Assembly: GCA_038212215.1 (NCBI GenBank)
Contig: JBBQUT010000026.1
Location: forward strand, 1-64,000
Source: JALZAI01 sp038212215
GTDB taxonomy: Bacteria; Actinomycetota; Actinomycetes; Mycobacteriales; Jatrophihabitantaceae
Reading direction: 5' to 3'
DNA: 64,000 nt
The first letter of the stretch is position 1; each line of letters begins with the position of its first letter. The notes beneath the pieces were generated by a model. That model saw only the letters and a list, made by a program, of their open reading frames with translations, had not been told where the DNA came from and did not search any database. A program made the position numbers and the translations under genes. This document shows positions 33,525 to 42,799 of the stretch, piece by piece.

Positions 33525-34094
33525 TCATTCCCTGCCGCGCAGCGGATCGCGACCGATGAAGCCGAGCAGGCGGGTCTGCACGTCAGCGTCGTCGGGCACC
33601 GGCACCCGGGGCCCGTACTGACCCGAGGACCGCATCAACTCCTCGATCGGCGCCATCCCGGCGAGCAGATCGGCGCAGGTCTGCTGGTCGAGCCCCTCGT
33701 CCTGGCCGGTGGAGCGGGCCAGGTCCCAGGTGTGCATGAACACGTCCGAGGTATAGAACCGGTCGACCGCGTCCGGCAACGGCATCTCCCCCACCATCGG
33801 GTGCCGGAATGGGGTGGCCGCCTCCGGCCCGTCGAGCAGCCGCTGCACTGCGTCGGCGTGCACCTGCCAGGCGGCGACCGGGTCCTCCGCTGGCGACGGG
33901 CCGCGGTCGAGCACCAGGCCGGTCGCGCTCTTCAGGAAGTCCGGGAACCACTCGACCAGGTGAGTGACCACGTCCCGGGCGCGCCATCCGGGCACCGGGG
34001 CCGGTGCGTCCCAGTCGGACGCGCCCCGCACCCGAGCGGTGAACCCGGCGGTCACCGCGCGATGGCGCTCGGCCGGACCTGTGGGGAGGGTCAT
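33525..34094 (-). CDS. TIGR03086/DinB-fold metal-binding protein (mycothiol-type)
   Basis: The 189-residue protein belongs to the DinB-like/maleylpyruvate isomerase N-terminal fold. The metal-binding pattern is RARDVVTHLVEWFPDFL early and FMHTWDLARSTG late, giving the three His. Such proteins often use mycothiol, which fits an actinobacterium. It overlaps the SRPBCC gene by 4 bases and is the last gene of an ArsR-SRPBCC-DinB operon, a common actinobacterial trio of unknown substrate. Confidence 0.9.
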   Translation of the reverse strand: MTLPTGPAERHRAVTAGFTARVRGASDWDAPAPVPGWRARDVVTHLVEWFPDFLKSATGLVLDRGPSPAEDPVAAWQVHADAVQRLLDGPEAATPFRHPMVGEMPLPDAVDRFYTSDVFMHTWDLARSTGQDEGLDQQTCADLLAGMAPIEELMRSSGQYGPRVPVPDDADVQTRLLGFIGRDPLRGRE

Positions 34095-34603
34095 GCGTGC
34101 GCTCCTTCGCCGGTCGCGGCGATCTCACCGGCAGCGAGCAGGGCGTCCAACTTGGCGTAGCCCTGGTCCATGCCGACCTCCATCCCGCTGCGCAGCCAGG
34201 CGTCCCGGACCTCGAAGCTGTCGCACAGCGACTGTGCGCGCAGCCGGGTGCGGCCGTCGCCGAGGTCTTCGAAGTTGAGCGTTTCCAGCGCGACTGCGTC
34301 CGGGTCGCCCTCCCAGGTGAAGGTTTGCACGATCCGGTCCGGCCGGACCTCGTGGAAGCAGCCGTGGAAGGCGAACTCCATCCCGTCCCGAGCGGCGACA
34401 TAGCGCCAACTGCCGCCGGTGCTGGCGTCCCATCGGTCCAGGGTGGTCGTCATCCCGTCGGGGCCGACCCACCGAACGAACAGCTCCGGGTCGATGTGCG
34501 CCCGGAACAGCTGGGCCGGGGTGGCCGCGAAGTCCCGGGTGATGCGGATGATCGGGACCCGCAGATCCGCCTCGATCGCCGCCTTCCTCATCGTGTCGCT
34601 CAT
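34091..34603 (-). CDS. SRPBCC (AHSA1-like) domain protein
   Basis: A 170-residue START-like protein: RDFAATPAQLFRAHIDPELF, WVGPDGMTTTLDRWD, and a terminal GMDQGYAKLDALLA helix that covers the hydrophobic cavity. The fold binds small hydrophobic ligands or acts as an Hsp90 activator-like module. It overlaps both neighbours by 4 bases, in the middle of an ArsR-controlled operon. Confidence 0.9.
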   Translation of the reverse strand: MSDTMRKAAIEADLRVPIIRITRDFAATPAQLFRAHIDPELFVRWVGPDGMTTTLDRWDASTGGSWRYVAARDGMEFAFHGCFHEVRPDRIVQTFTWEGDPDAVALETLNFEDLGDGRTRLRAQSLCDSFEVRDAWLRSGMEVGMDQGYAKLDALLAAGEIAATGEGAHA

Positions 34604-34962
34604 GCCGTCTCCTCACGTGTCGGGTGGTGCCGGGCCTGCTCGTCGTCGTCCATCTCAGCCAGCACCGCGTCCAGCCGCCGATACCGGGCCTCGGCCCGCT
34701 GCCGGTAGCGCTCAATCCACTTCGTCATCAGGTCGAAGACGTCGGCCTCCAGGTGCACCGGGCTGCGGTGCCCGTCCGCGCTGCGGCTGACCAAGCCGGC
34801 CTGTTCGAGCACCTTCAGGTGCTTCGAGATGGCCTGCACGCTCACCCGATACGGCGCCGCCAACCGCCCCACGGTGGCGTCGCCGTCGGTCAAGCGCGCC
34901 ACCAGGTCGCGCCTGGTCGGATCGGCCAGGGCCGCGAACACCTGCGACAGCGGGTCACTCAT
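34600..34962 (-). CDS. ArsR-family transcriptional regulator
   Basis: This 120-residue winged-helix protein starts with FAALADPTRRDLVARL and has the recognition helix VSVQAISKHLKVLEQAGLV, the classical ArsR pattern of the non-metal subgroup linked to SRPBCC genes. No Cys metal site is visible. It is first in the three-gene operon and probably autoregulates it; the promoter would lie in the short gap to 35130. Confidence 0.93.
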   Translation of the reverse strand: MSDPLSQVFAALADPTRRDLVARLTDGDATVGRLAAPYRVSVQAISKHLKVLEQAGLVSRSADGHRSPVHLEADVFDLMTKWIERYRQRAEARYRRLDAVLAEMDDDEQARHHPTREETA

Positions 34963-35129
34963 GTCTGCCCCCGAACCTCAACTGCTTGATTGAGGAGACC
35001 GTAGGCCCTCGCCAGACGAATGTCAACCGAATGATTGATAAGAGGCGAGGCCGTCGACATCAACAACATCGACCGGCAGTGCACGGCGCACGCACGCTGA
35101 TCGGATTCGTCGTTGGATTCTCGGGCAGG

Positions 35130-35747
35130 ATGGCGACTGTGACCCCGTCTCGCACCGAAGCGTTCAGTGACGGAGTACTGGCCGTCGTCATCACCCTGCT
35201 CGTGCTCGATCTGCACGCCGACTCGTCCAAGGGTGATCTGGCCCGACAACTGCGGCACAACTGGCCGACCTTTCTCGCGTACCTGGTCAGCTTTTTCGTG
35301 GTTGGCGTCATCTGGGTCAACCACCATGCGCTGTTCGCGCTGGTCGACCGCGTGGACCGGGTGTTGCTCTACGAGAACCTGCTGCTGTTGATGTTCGTGT
35401 CAACCCTGCCGTTCACGACGGCCACACTTGCGGATTTCCTGCGCGAGGGTGGCCCCAGCGCACGATGGGCGGTGCTGCTCTATGGCATCTCCAACATGGG
35501 CATGGCATTCTCGTTCACTGCCCTGCTGGCCCGCATGACGCGGCATGGACTGCTCCGTACGCCGGTGTCCGAGGACGTCGCCAAACGCGCGATTCGCCGA
35601 TTCGGACTCGGCACCATCGCCTACCCCGTGGCCACCGCTCTCGGGCTGATCTGGCCGCCGCTTCTACTCGGCGCAATGGCCGTGCTCACGATGTACTACA
35701 TGAGCGAGCACACCCCGATCCTGCCGACAACACCCGCCGCGCCCTAG
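35130..35747 (+). CDS. TMEM175/DUF1211-family potassium channel-like protein
   Basis: From the ATG at 35130 the protein has 205 residues with six membrane spans. The family signature RTEAFSDGVLAVVIT (RxxxFSDG) lies at the start of the first span. Bacterial TMEM175 proteins form K+-permeable tetrameric channels with Leu-lined pores. The frame extends further upstream, but that part has no family similarity. Confidence 0.92.
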   Translation: MATVTPSRTEAFSDGVLAVVITLLVLDLHADSSKGDLARQLRHNWPTFLAYLVSFFVVGVIWVNHHALFALVDRVDRVLLYENLLLLMFVSTLPFTTATLADFLREGGPSARWAVLLYGISNMGMAFSFTALLARMTRHGLLRTPVSEDVAKRAIRRFGLGTIAYPVATALGLIWPPLLLGAMAVLTMYYMSEHTPILPTTPAAP

Positions 35748-35855
35748 CTTCTCTGGGGTGACATACGTGTTGACCGATCGCAGCGCCCGGTAGTCGATGG
35801 CGGGCCTCAATCCTGATCGGCTGTGCGTGTCGGAGCAGTCGAGTACGGTCTTGCC

Positions 35856-36263
35856 GTGCCTGCATCGTCAGTGGTCGCTCGGACATGGGTGGTCGTGGCG
35901 TCTCACGATCACGCTCGGCGCGGGCTGGCCGAAGGGTTCATCATGGCCAACCACGGCAAGCGGTCTCCCTTGGCCCGGATGAGCGCTGGTGATCGTGTTC
36001 TCGTGTACTCCCCCAAGACGACCTTTCCCGATGGTGATCCGTTCCAGGCAATCGCCATCGTTGGGACGGTGACTGGTGCGGAACCCGAGCCGAGTCCCGT
36101 GATTCCCGGCGGCTTCCGACTGCGGGCCGATCTGCGGGAAATCGAGCCGATCCGGTTGGCCCAGGTTCGCGACCACATGCCGACTAGCCGACTCCGGTTC
36201 GGTTGCTTTGAGCTGGCGGTCGACGACGCCGATGCGATCTGGAAGCTGGTTCCCAGAGCCTGA
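35856..36263 (+). CDS. EVE-domain protein
   Basis: The 135-residue protein matches the EVE/PUA-like family: RTWVVVASHDHARRG at the start, then MSAGDRVLVYSPKT, and a late RFGCFELAVDDADAIW. EVE domains bind modified nucleobases in DNA or RNA. There are two possible GTG starts (35856 and 35871). Standing alone, it gives no clue to the modification recognised. Confidence 0.85.
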   Translation: MPASSVVARTWVVVASHDHARRGLAEGFIMANHGKRSPLARMSAGDRVLVYSPKTTFPDGDPFQAIAIVGTVTGAEPEPSPVIPGGFRLRADLREIEPIRLAQVRDHMPTSRLRFGCFELAVDDADAIWKLVPRA

Positions 36264-36623
36264 GTCCGTCGCGCCCGCGTTGCCCGAGGAAGCTGGAGCG
36301 GCAGTTGGCGCACGAGACGACCTATCGCCGCTGCCACCCCGGGCCGATAGGTAGTGCGTTCTTGTCAAGGGAAGGGTGAGGCTTCAACGATGCGGTGGGG
36401 GGAGCGTGTCGTCGGCGACCCGCGGTGGACCGTCTCGGGCTCGACGATCCGCGTCGCCTCAACCTCGGGCCGCCACGACGACACCAGCAACACGGACGAG
36501 GGGATGGACACCAACACGATCAAAACGGCATAGTCAGCACCAACGCAGAGCACACCGCGAACGAGTTACACCACTCGGTGGGACACGACCGGACCGTTGC
36601 CTCTGCTCTGACCGATCGGGTCG
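36264..36623. other. intergenic region before polyol island, no gene seen
   Basis: No frame here has a recognisable motif; translations are Arg/Ser/Thr-rich and overlap on both strands. The base composition drops slightly around 36480-36560. It should contain the promoter for the dehydrogenase/kinase/GatZ genes. Confidence 0.5.
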
Positions 36624-37697
36624 ATGCTCCCGACCCGATCACCGTCGATACCACTACTCCGAGAGGTCAACGCCATCTCCACCAACCGTCGTATCGTTGT
36701 GACCGCTGTTCAGAGCATGGAACTGCGCGAGGAGCCGATCCCGGCGCCTGCGCCGGGTGAGATCCGCGCGCGTAGCACCTATATCGGGGTGTGCGGATCG
36801 GATACGCACGCCTTCCACGGCCGTCACCCGTTCATCCCCATCCCCTACCTGCCCGGTCACGAGGCGACCGGCGTCGTCGAGGAACTCGGTGAGGGCGTTG
36901 CGTCGGTCGCAGTCGGTGACCGCATCGTCGTGGAGCCGACCCTGCCGTGCTGGGAGTGCAAGTCGTGCCGCGGCGGCGCCGAGAACCTGTGCGAGAACCT
37001 GCAGTTCTTCGGGTGCGGCTACTCGCAAGGCGGTATGGCGGACCACTTCGCGGTCCGCGCCGATCGGCTGCACGTCATCCCCGATGACATCAGCGACCTC
37101 GGTGCCGCACTTATCGAGCCGTTGTCGACACCGGTCCACGCCGGTCGCATCGCCGGGCCGCTTCGGGGTCGCGCGGTCGCCGTGCTAGGGGCGGGCACGA
37201 TCGGACTGCTCATGCTGGCGGTAGCGCGGTGGTCCGGTGCCTCCAAGGTCGTCGTCACCGACCCGTTGGCCGCCAAGCGCGATGCGGCGCTGCGACTCGG
37301 CGCCGACGCCGTCGTCGACGCAACAGCCCCCGATGTCGCCGCTCAGGTCCGAGCAGCGTTGGGGGAGAGCGCCGACGTCGTCTTCGACTGCGTCGCCGTG
37401 AAATCCACTACCCGTGCTGCGATCGATATGGTCCTCAAGGGCGGCACGGTGGTCATCGTCGGCGTTCCGGCTGCCGACTTCGAGCTGCCGGTCCAGATCA
37501 TGCAGGATCAACAGATCCGCCTCCAGGGCAGCGCAACCTACGTCTCGCAGGACTTCGCCACCGCGATCGAGATGATCCAGTCGGGGGCGATCCGCGCCGA
37601 AGACTTCATTACCGGACAGTTCCCGTTGGAGCAGGCTGAGCAGGCGTTTGCGGCGTCGACCAGCGGGGAGCACATCAAGGTGCTGATCCATCCGTGA
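36624..37697 (+). CDS. zinc-dependent medium-chain alcohol/polyol dehydrogenase
   Basis: The 357-residue protein is a sorbitol/L-iditol-dehydrogenase-like MDR enzyme. Catalytic zinc ligands appear in GVCGSDTHAFHG and LPGHEATG; the structural zinc site has four Cys in PCWECKSCRGGAENLCEN; the NAD fold shows VLGAGTIGLLML. It would oxidise a polyol to a ketose. Start choice is open: the ATG at 36624 has no ribosome site, whereas GAGAGG stands 9 bases before an ATC at 36675 that begins the family-like sequence. It leads the + strand half of the polyol island. Confidence 0.88.
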   Translation: MLPTRSPSIPLLREVNAISTNRRIVVTAVQSMELREEPIPAPAPGEIRARSTYIGVCGSDTHAFHGRHPFIPIPYLPGHEATGVVEELGEGVASVAVGDRIVVEPTLPCWECKSCRGGAENLCENLQFFGCGYSQGGMADHFAVRADRLHVIPDDISDLGAALIEPLSTPVHAGRIAGPLRGRAVAVLGAGTIGLLMLAVARWSGASKVVVTDPLAAKRDAALRLGADAVVDATAPDVAAQVRAALGESADVVFDCVAVKSTTRAAIDMVLKGGTVVIVGVPAADFELPVQIMQDQQIRLQGSATYVSQDFATAIEMIQSGAIRAEDFITGQFPLEQAEQAFAASTSGEHIKVLIHP

Positions 37698-37712
37698 ACC
37701 CGACGGACGCTA

Positions 37713-38001
37713 GATGAGCGCGCCTGCAACCGGCGAGCTCGCGGCGTTCGAACCCAGCATCGACGCGCCTTCTCATTCGGACGCGGCCTCAGCACTGCGG
37801 ACGCGGCCGAGGTGCCGTCACGAGCGCGATGGTCAATTCGGCGCGACTGACCGTGCTGCTTGCCGGTCACACGAAATTTGGCGGTAGGCCACGTTCAGGT
37901 ACGCCGACCTCAAAGCCATCGACGTCCTCCACGACAGGATGACCGCGTCAGACGCACAGTCCCTCGTGACCGCTGCGGGCATCGCGGAGCTCCGCGTATG
38001 A
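37713..38001 (+). pseudogene. DeoR-family regulator, C-terminal remnant with frameshifts
   Basis: Three consecutive frames contain the usual end of a DeoR-family sugar-phosphate-sensing regulator. GLSTADAAEV (37785-37814) is followed, one base out of frame, by VTSAMVNSARLTVLLAGHTK with FGG (from 37817), and after a second frame change by ATFRYADLKAIDVL and a tail ending AELRV and TGA at 37999-38001. The HTH domain is absent. The upstream frame from 37713 may hold more of the sensor domain. The gene is dead, between the dehydrogenase and kinase genes. Confidence 0.78.
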
Positions 38002-38053
38002 CCGGTGTGGCCGTTGGCTTGCTGATAACTCCAAGCAGAGGAAGGTTTGAGCA

Positions 38054-39004
38054 ATGCCGAAGAAGGTCCTTACGGTAGGCGAGATCCTTGTCGAGATCGT
38101 GGCCACCACCAAGGGCGACGGCTTTCGCGAACCCCAGCCGCTGGTCGGTCCGTTTCCCTCGGGCGCACCCGCGATCTTCATAGACCAGGTTGGCCGTCTC
38201 GGCACGCCGGCGGCCATCATCTCCCGAGTTGGCGACGACGATTTCGGTCGGCTCAACACGGACCGGCTGGCGGCGGACGGTGTCGATATCTCGGGAATCG
38301 ACGTGGCGAGGGGCGAGACCACGGGCTCGGCCTTCGTCCGCTACCGCCCTGACGGCTCGCGCACGTTCGTCTACAACATCGCCCATAGCGCGACCGGCAG
38401 GCTGATCCTCACGCCCGGCGCCGAGGCGCTGATGGCAAGCTGCACCCACATGCACGTCACGGGCACAGCGCTCTGTGCGCCCGGCCTTGCCCACGTGGCA
38501 CGCGAGGCCATCGCACGCATCAAGGCTCGAGGCGGAACGCTGAGCTTCGATCCCAACCTGCGGCCCGAGATTCTCGACACGCCCGGCCTGCGCCAGGCCC
38601 TGCATGACGTGCTTGCCCAGACCGACCTTTTCCTGCCGTCGGGCGAGGAGGTCTTCCTCTTCGCCGAGGCGGGCGACGAGGCTGCGGCGGTCAAGGAACT
38701 TCTGGACCGCGGCATCGGCGACATCGTCATCAAGCGCGGCAACAACGGAGCAAGCCACTTCAACCGGAGCAACCGCACGGACGTCAACCCGTTGTCAGTC
38801 AAGGAAGTTGATCCGACCGGCGCAGGTGACTGTTTCGGTGGTGCCTTCGTGAGCTTCTGGCTCGCGGGCGCCTCCCCCGAAACCGCCCTCCTCCACGCCA
38901 ATGCCGCCGGCGCGCATGCGGTCACCAAGCTCGGGCCGATGGAGGGCGCCGCCACCCGAGACGAACTCGATGCCCTGCTTGGGCAGGAACGGACGATCTC
39001 ATGA
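38054..39004 (+). CDS. PfkB-family sugar kinase (tagatose/ketose kinase-like)
   Basis: A 316-residue ribokinase-fold enzyme: VGEILVEIVATT at the start, RVGDDDFGRLN as the sugar-binding signature, and DPTGAGDCFGGAFVSFW with catalytic base Asp259. In Agrobacterium-type altritol/galactitol pathways a kinase like this phosphorylates D-tagatose. The stop overlaps the start of gatZ as ATGA, strongly linking it to a tagatose-6-phosphate step. GAGGAAGG precedes the start. Other keto-sugars or 2-keto-3-deoxygluconate remain possible. Confidence 0.88.
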   Translation: MPKKVLTVGEILVEIVATTKGDGFREPQPLVGPFPSGAPAIFIDQVGRLGTPAAIISRVGDDDFGRLNTDRLAADGVDISGIDVARGETTGSAFVRYRPDGSRTFVYNIAHSATGRLILTPGAEALMASCTHMHVTGTALCAPGLAHVAREAIARIKARGGTLSFDPNLRPEILDTPGLRQALHDVLAQTDLFLPSGEEVFLFAEAGDEAAAVKELLDRGIGDIVIKRGNNGASHFNRSNRTDVNPLSVKEVDPTGAGDCFGGAFVSFWLAGASPETALLHANAAGAHAVTKLGPMEGAATRDELDALLGQERTIS

Positions 39005-40281
39005 CCAGGAACCCGCTGCACGATATCGCCAAATGGCGCGACAGCGCCGGCCCGTCAGGCATCCCCTCTGTCTGCTCGGCGCATCCAATGGTTTTGGAGG
39101 CGTCCATGCGCGCCACCCTGCCGACGAAATTGTCCCTGCTGATCGAGGCCACCTGCAACCAGGTCAACCAGGATGGCGGGTATACCGGCATGACCCCGAT
39201 CGACTTCCGCGACTTCGTCGAGCGCATCGCCGATGAGACTGGCTTCCCTGCCGAGCGCATCATTTTGGCCGGCGACCACCTCGGCCCTAACCCTTGGAAA
39301 GGACTCCAGGCCGAGGAGGCGATGGAAAAGGCCGAGGTCATGATTCGCGCCTTCGCAGCCGCGGGATTCAGGAAGCTGCACCTCGACTGCTCCATGGGCT
39401 GCGCGGGTGAGCCGGTGGCGCTGATGGATGACGAGACCGCTTCCCGCGCCGCGCGACTCGTCGCAGCGGCAGAATCCGCACTGCCGGGCCGCGACATCCC
39501 TAAGCCGGTATATGTCATCGGCACCGAGGTCCCGATTCCCGGCGGCGCGATGGAGGCGCTCGACGTGCTTGAGCTGACGGACCCCGCGAATGCCCGAGCG
39601 ACCGTCCGGATTCACGAAACGGCCTTTGCTGAGGCCGGACAGTCGGAGGCCTTCACCCGAGTGATCGCCGCTGTAGTCCAGCCGGGCGTGGAATTCGGCA
39701 GCCATAATGTGGTCGACTACGACAGCGGCAAAGCTCGTGCCCTCAGCGCCACGTTGAAGGATCTGCCCGGCCTGGTCTTCGAAGCGCATTCAACCGATTA
39801 CCAGACCCGCGCCAACCTGACCGATCTGGTGCGGGACGGCTTTGCAATCCTCAAAGTCGGCCCCGGCCTGACCTTCGTCCTGCGTGAAGCCTTCTACGGC
39901 CTCGACGCCATCGCCGAGGAGTTGTTTCCCGGCGGCCGCGATGAGACCCTGCGCGCCACGATGGAGCGGGTCATGCTGGCCGCGCCGAAGAACTGGGACA
40001 AGTACTACGAGGGCAGCGATGCCGAGCGCGCACTCCAGCGACACTTCTCCTACAGTGACCGCATACGCTACTACTGGCCACAGCCGGAGGCTGCCGCGGC
40101 AGTGGAAGTCCTGTTCGAGATTCTGGGAGACACCGACCTGCCGGAGACGCTGATCGGCCAATATCTGGGGGCGCGTTACCAGGCCGTACGCAACGGGCGA
40201 CTTGCACCCACTGCGCGCAGCCTCGCCCTGGCAGCGGTCGAGGGCGTGATGCAGGATTACATCTCGGCGTGCGAGGGCTAA
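39001..40281 (+). CDS. gatZ: GatZ/KbaZ-family protein (tagatose-bisphosphate aldolase subunit or tagatose-6-phosphate 4-epimerase)
   Basis: The 426-residue protein is a full-length GatZ/KbaZ homologue: IPSVCSAHPMVLEA at the start, LIEATCNQVNQDGGYTGM, AGDHLGPNPW and KLHLDCSMGC. In enteric bacteria GatZ helps the GatY aldolase; in Agrobacterium a lone GatZ homologue interconverts D-tagatose 6-phosphate and D-fructose 6-phosphate. No GatY/KbaY partner is present here, so the epimerase role is favoured. Translationally coupled to the kinase. Confidence 0.93.
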   Translation: MTRNPLHDIAKWRDSAGPSGIPSVCSAHPMVLEASMRATLPTKLSLLIEATCNQVNQDGGYTGMTPIDFRDFVERIADETGFPAERIILAGDHLGPNPWKGLQAEEAMEKAEVMIRAFAAAGFRKLHLDCSMGCAGEPVALMDDETASRAARLVAAAESALPGRDIPKPVYVIGTEVPIPGGAMEALDVLELTDPANARATVRIHETAFAEAGQSEAFTRVIAAVVQPGVEFGSHNVVDYDSGKARALSATLKDLPGLVFEAHSTDYQTRANLTDLVRDGFAILKVGPGLTFVLREAFYGLDAIAEELFPGGRDETLRATMERVMLAAPKNWDKYYEGSDAERALQRHFSYSDRIRYYWPQPEAAAAVEVLFEILGDTDLPETLIGQYLGARYQAVRNGRLAPTARSLALAAVEGVMQDYISACEG

Positions 40282-40335
40282 GCGTCGGGCACCGTGCGAT
40301 GAAGGAACGCGGCGCTCCCTTTGAACCTCAGCGAA

Positions 40336-41886
40336 TCATCCCCGCGAATGCTCACTTGAGGTCTCCTGACCTGAGGCTGCAAGACCGTCAATCAATGCCT
40401 GTGCGCCCTCGTTCAGCAACGCGGACAGCAAGCGGGTGTAGCTCGCCACAAATCGTTCGTGGTCGACAAGGTCGCCGAACACGTTGCGGTTCTCCACGAA
40501 CGCCAGTGGTTGCTCGCGCTGTCGTAGCGCCGCCGTCCGGAGCACGTCGGCCAGCGGATCGACGACGTCGATCGCCTCGCCCTGCTCGTCCACGCCTTCG
40601 GCGTAGCGGGCCCAGGACGCCACGACAGCGGCGCAGCGCTCGATCGGGCCGTCGTGCGCCAGCTGGTAATGCAGCACCGGGAGCAAGAATTTTGGCATCC
40701 GCTCCGAGCTGTCCACGCACAACCGGGCAAGCGTGTCTCGGATCGCGGGGTTGCCGAACCGCTCGATCAGCTGTTCGACGTACTGGTTCAAATCCACCCC
40801 CGGCACCGGCCGCAGCGACGGGATCGCCTCGTCGTACATATAGCGCCGCAGTAGTTCGGCGAAGGCCGGATCGGCCATCACGTCGTGCGCGTAGCGATAC
40901 CCGGCCAAATAACCGGCGTAGCCGAGCGCCTGGTGGCTGGCGTTGAGCAGCCGCAGCTTCATCAGCTCATAGGGCTCGACATCGTCAGTCAGTTGCACAC
41001 CCGCCTGCTCGTACGGTGGTCGACCGTCGGTGAATACGTCTTCGAGGACCCACTGCAGGTACGGCTCACACACCACCGGCCAGCCGTCACTGATGCCGAA
41101 CGCCTCGCTGGCGAGGCGTCGATCGTCGTCAGTGGTGGCCGGGGTGATCCGGTCGACCATCGAGTTCGGGAAGGCGACGTGCTCGCCGATCCACTCGGCA
41201 AGCTCGGCGTCGCGTAGCCGAGCGAAGCCGAGGATCGCATTCCGCGTCACATGCCCGTTGCCCTGCACGTTGTCACACGACACGATTGTGAAGGGCGTGG
41301 TGCCGCTGGCGCGGCGACGGGCGAGCGCCTCGACAATGTAGCCGAACACCGTTTGCGGTGAGTTTCGATCCGCGAGGTCGTGCGCGATGCCCGGGCCGTC
41401 CCGATCGAACTCTCCGGTCACCCGGTGGACGTTGTAACCAGCCTCGGTCACCGTCAGGCTGACCATACGAATGGCCGGGTCGACAAGGGTTTCCAGCACC
41501 CTGGCGGGGTCGTCCGGAGCAAACTGATAGTCGACAATCGACCCGATAACGCGCGCCGATCGCGAACCGTCAGGTGCTTTGACGATGAGTGTGTAGAGGC
41601 CGCTTTGCGCATCCATCACCTCGCCCATTCGCCGGTCGCCCGGGAGCAGGCCGACCCCGCAAATCGCCCAGTCGTGTGCGAGGCCCGCATTCATCAACGT
41701 GTCGAGGTACACCGCCTGATGCGCCCGGTGGAAGCCACCCACGCCGAAATGGACGATGCCGACCGAGAGACCCTCGCGGTCGTAGGTCGGCAACGCGACG
41801 TCCGGCCGGATACGCTCGAGCGTGGCTGCCCGCAGCGGGACAACGGTCGGGCCCGGGGCCGATGCCACTACCGCGTCCCCCCGCAT
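40336..41886 (-). CDS. mannitol dehydrogenase-family polyol oxidoreductase
   Basis: This 516-residue protein is a long-chain polyol dehydrogenase (mannitol/fructuronate reductase family). The N-terminal cofactor segment is VGIVHFGVGGFHRAHQA; the signature around the catalytic Lys is ELMKLRLLNASHQALGY with Asn and His following. These zinc-independent enzymes interconvert hexitols and ketohexoses or uronates. It is the last gene of the importer operon on this strand and meets gatZ tail to tail 54 bases away. Likely product: a ketose for the PfkB kinase. A GTG at 41868 is an alternative start. Confidence 0.92.
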   Translation of the reverse strand: MRGDAVVASAPGPTVVPLRAATLERIRPDVALPTYDREGLSVGIVHFGVGGFHRAHQAVYLDTLMNAGLAHDWAICGVGLLPGDRRMGEVMDAQSGLYTLIVKAPDGSRSARVIGSIVDYQFAPDDPARVLETLVDPAIRMVSLTVTEAGYNVHRVTGEFDRDGPGIAHDLADRNSPQTVFGYIVEALARRRASGTTPFTIVSCDNVQGNGHVTRNAILGFARLRDAELAEWIGEHVAFPNSMVDRITPATTDDDRRLASEAFGISDGWPVVCEPYLQWVLEDVFTDGRPPYEQAGVQLTDDVEPYELMKLRLLNASHQALGYAGYLAGYRYAHDVMADPAFAELLRRYMYDEAIPSLRPVPGVDLNQYVEQLIERFGNPAIRDTLARLCVDSSERMPKFLLPVLHYQLAHDGPIERCAAVVASWARYAEGVDEQGEAIDVVDPLADVLRTAALRQREQPLAFVENRNVFGDLVDHERFVASYTRLLSALLNEGAQALIDGLAASGQETSSEHSRG

Positions 41887-41914
41887 ACCGGTGGCCAGCC
41901 GGCGAGTGCGCCCC

Positions 41915-42799
41915 TCACTTGACCGCTCCGAGAGATAGTCCTTGGACCAGCTTGTCCTGCGCGGCGAAACCAGCGACCAGAACTGGAACCGAGACGGCGA
42001 CGGTTCCGGCGCAGAGCTGAGCCAGATATGAGTGCTCCGTCTGGATCAGGGTGCTGACGAAGACTGGCGCGGTTTGGGCGTTGACACTGGTGAGTACCTT
42101 GGCGAAGAGTTGCTCGTTCCAAGAGAAAATGAAACATATCAGCGATGTCGCAGCGATACCGGGCATCGCGATCGGTGCCACGATCTTGCGCATGATCTGC
42201 AGCGTTGTCGCACCGTCGATCGACGCCGCCTCGATGATGGCGGGGGGCACTTCTGCGAGGAACGAGCGCATCATCCACACCGCGATCGGCAGGTTCATCG
42301 AGGTGTACAAGACGATGAGCACGAGGATGTTGTCGGGCAGGTGGATCTCTTTGGTGGTGAACAGATAGATCGGCAGGATACCCGCAACCGGCGGCAGCAT
42401 TTTGGTGGATAGGAAGAAGAACATCGTGTCAGTCCATTTGCGGACCGGTCGGATCGATAGCGCGTACGCAGCGGGAATAGCCAACATCAACACCAGGATC
42501 GTGGAAATGATGCTGGTCTGGGCGGAATTGAGCAGCCCTGGTGTGATGTCATTCGTGCCGTTGAACAAATTCTTAAAATTGGACAACGTCAGCGAAGCGC
42601 CCCAACTCGGCGGGTAGGTCTGCGCCTTCTCCGGCGAGTGCAGCGACGTCAGGACCATGTACAGGATTGGGACGATGAAGATCAGACCAATGATCCAGGC
42701 CCCGAGCCCGACGGCGATCGTGGAGCCGTGTCTGTACTTTTTCGGGCCGGACGTCGGGATGAGCGTTTTGGTAGGCGTTCCAGGCAGGGTGGCAGTCAT
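41915..42799 (-). CDS. carbohydrate ABC transporter permease (MalG type)
   Basis: A 294-residue permease with six membrane spans and the EAA loop EAASIDGATTLQIMRKIVAP facing the ATPase. The sequence matches MalG-type subunits of CUT1 sugar/polyol importers. It starts with an ATG overlapping the partner permease stop by 4 bases. No ATPase gene is present in the cluster, so a shared MsiK-type ATPase encoded elsewhere is likely, as common in actinobacteria. Confidence 0.94.
   Translation of the reverse strand: MTATLPGTPTKTLIPTSGPKKYRHGSTIAVGLGAWIIGLIFIVPILYMVLTSLHSPEKAQTYPPSWGASLTLSNFKNLFNGTNDITPGLLNSAQTSIISTILVLMLAIPAAYALSIRPVRKWTDTMFFFLSTKMLPPVAGILPIYLFTTKEIHLPDNILVLIVLYTSMNLPIAVWMMRSFLAEVPPAIIEAASIDGATTLQIMRKIVAPIAMPGIAATSLICFIFSWNEQLFAKVLTSVNAQTAPVFVSTLIQTEHSYLAQLCAGTVAVSVPVLVAGFAAQDKLVQGLSLGAVK

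Noticed and set aside
37746..37755. GTTCGAACCC resembling a tRNA T-loop
   Set aside because: No acceptor, D or anticodon stems can be folded around it; it lies in the DeoR remnant.
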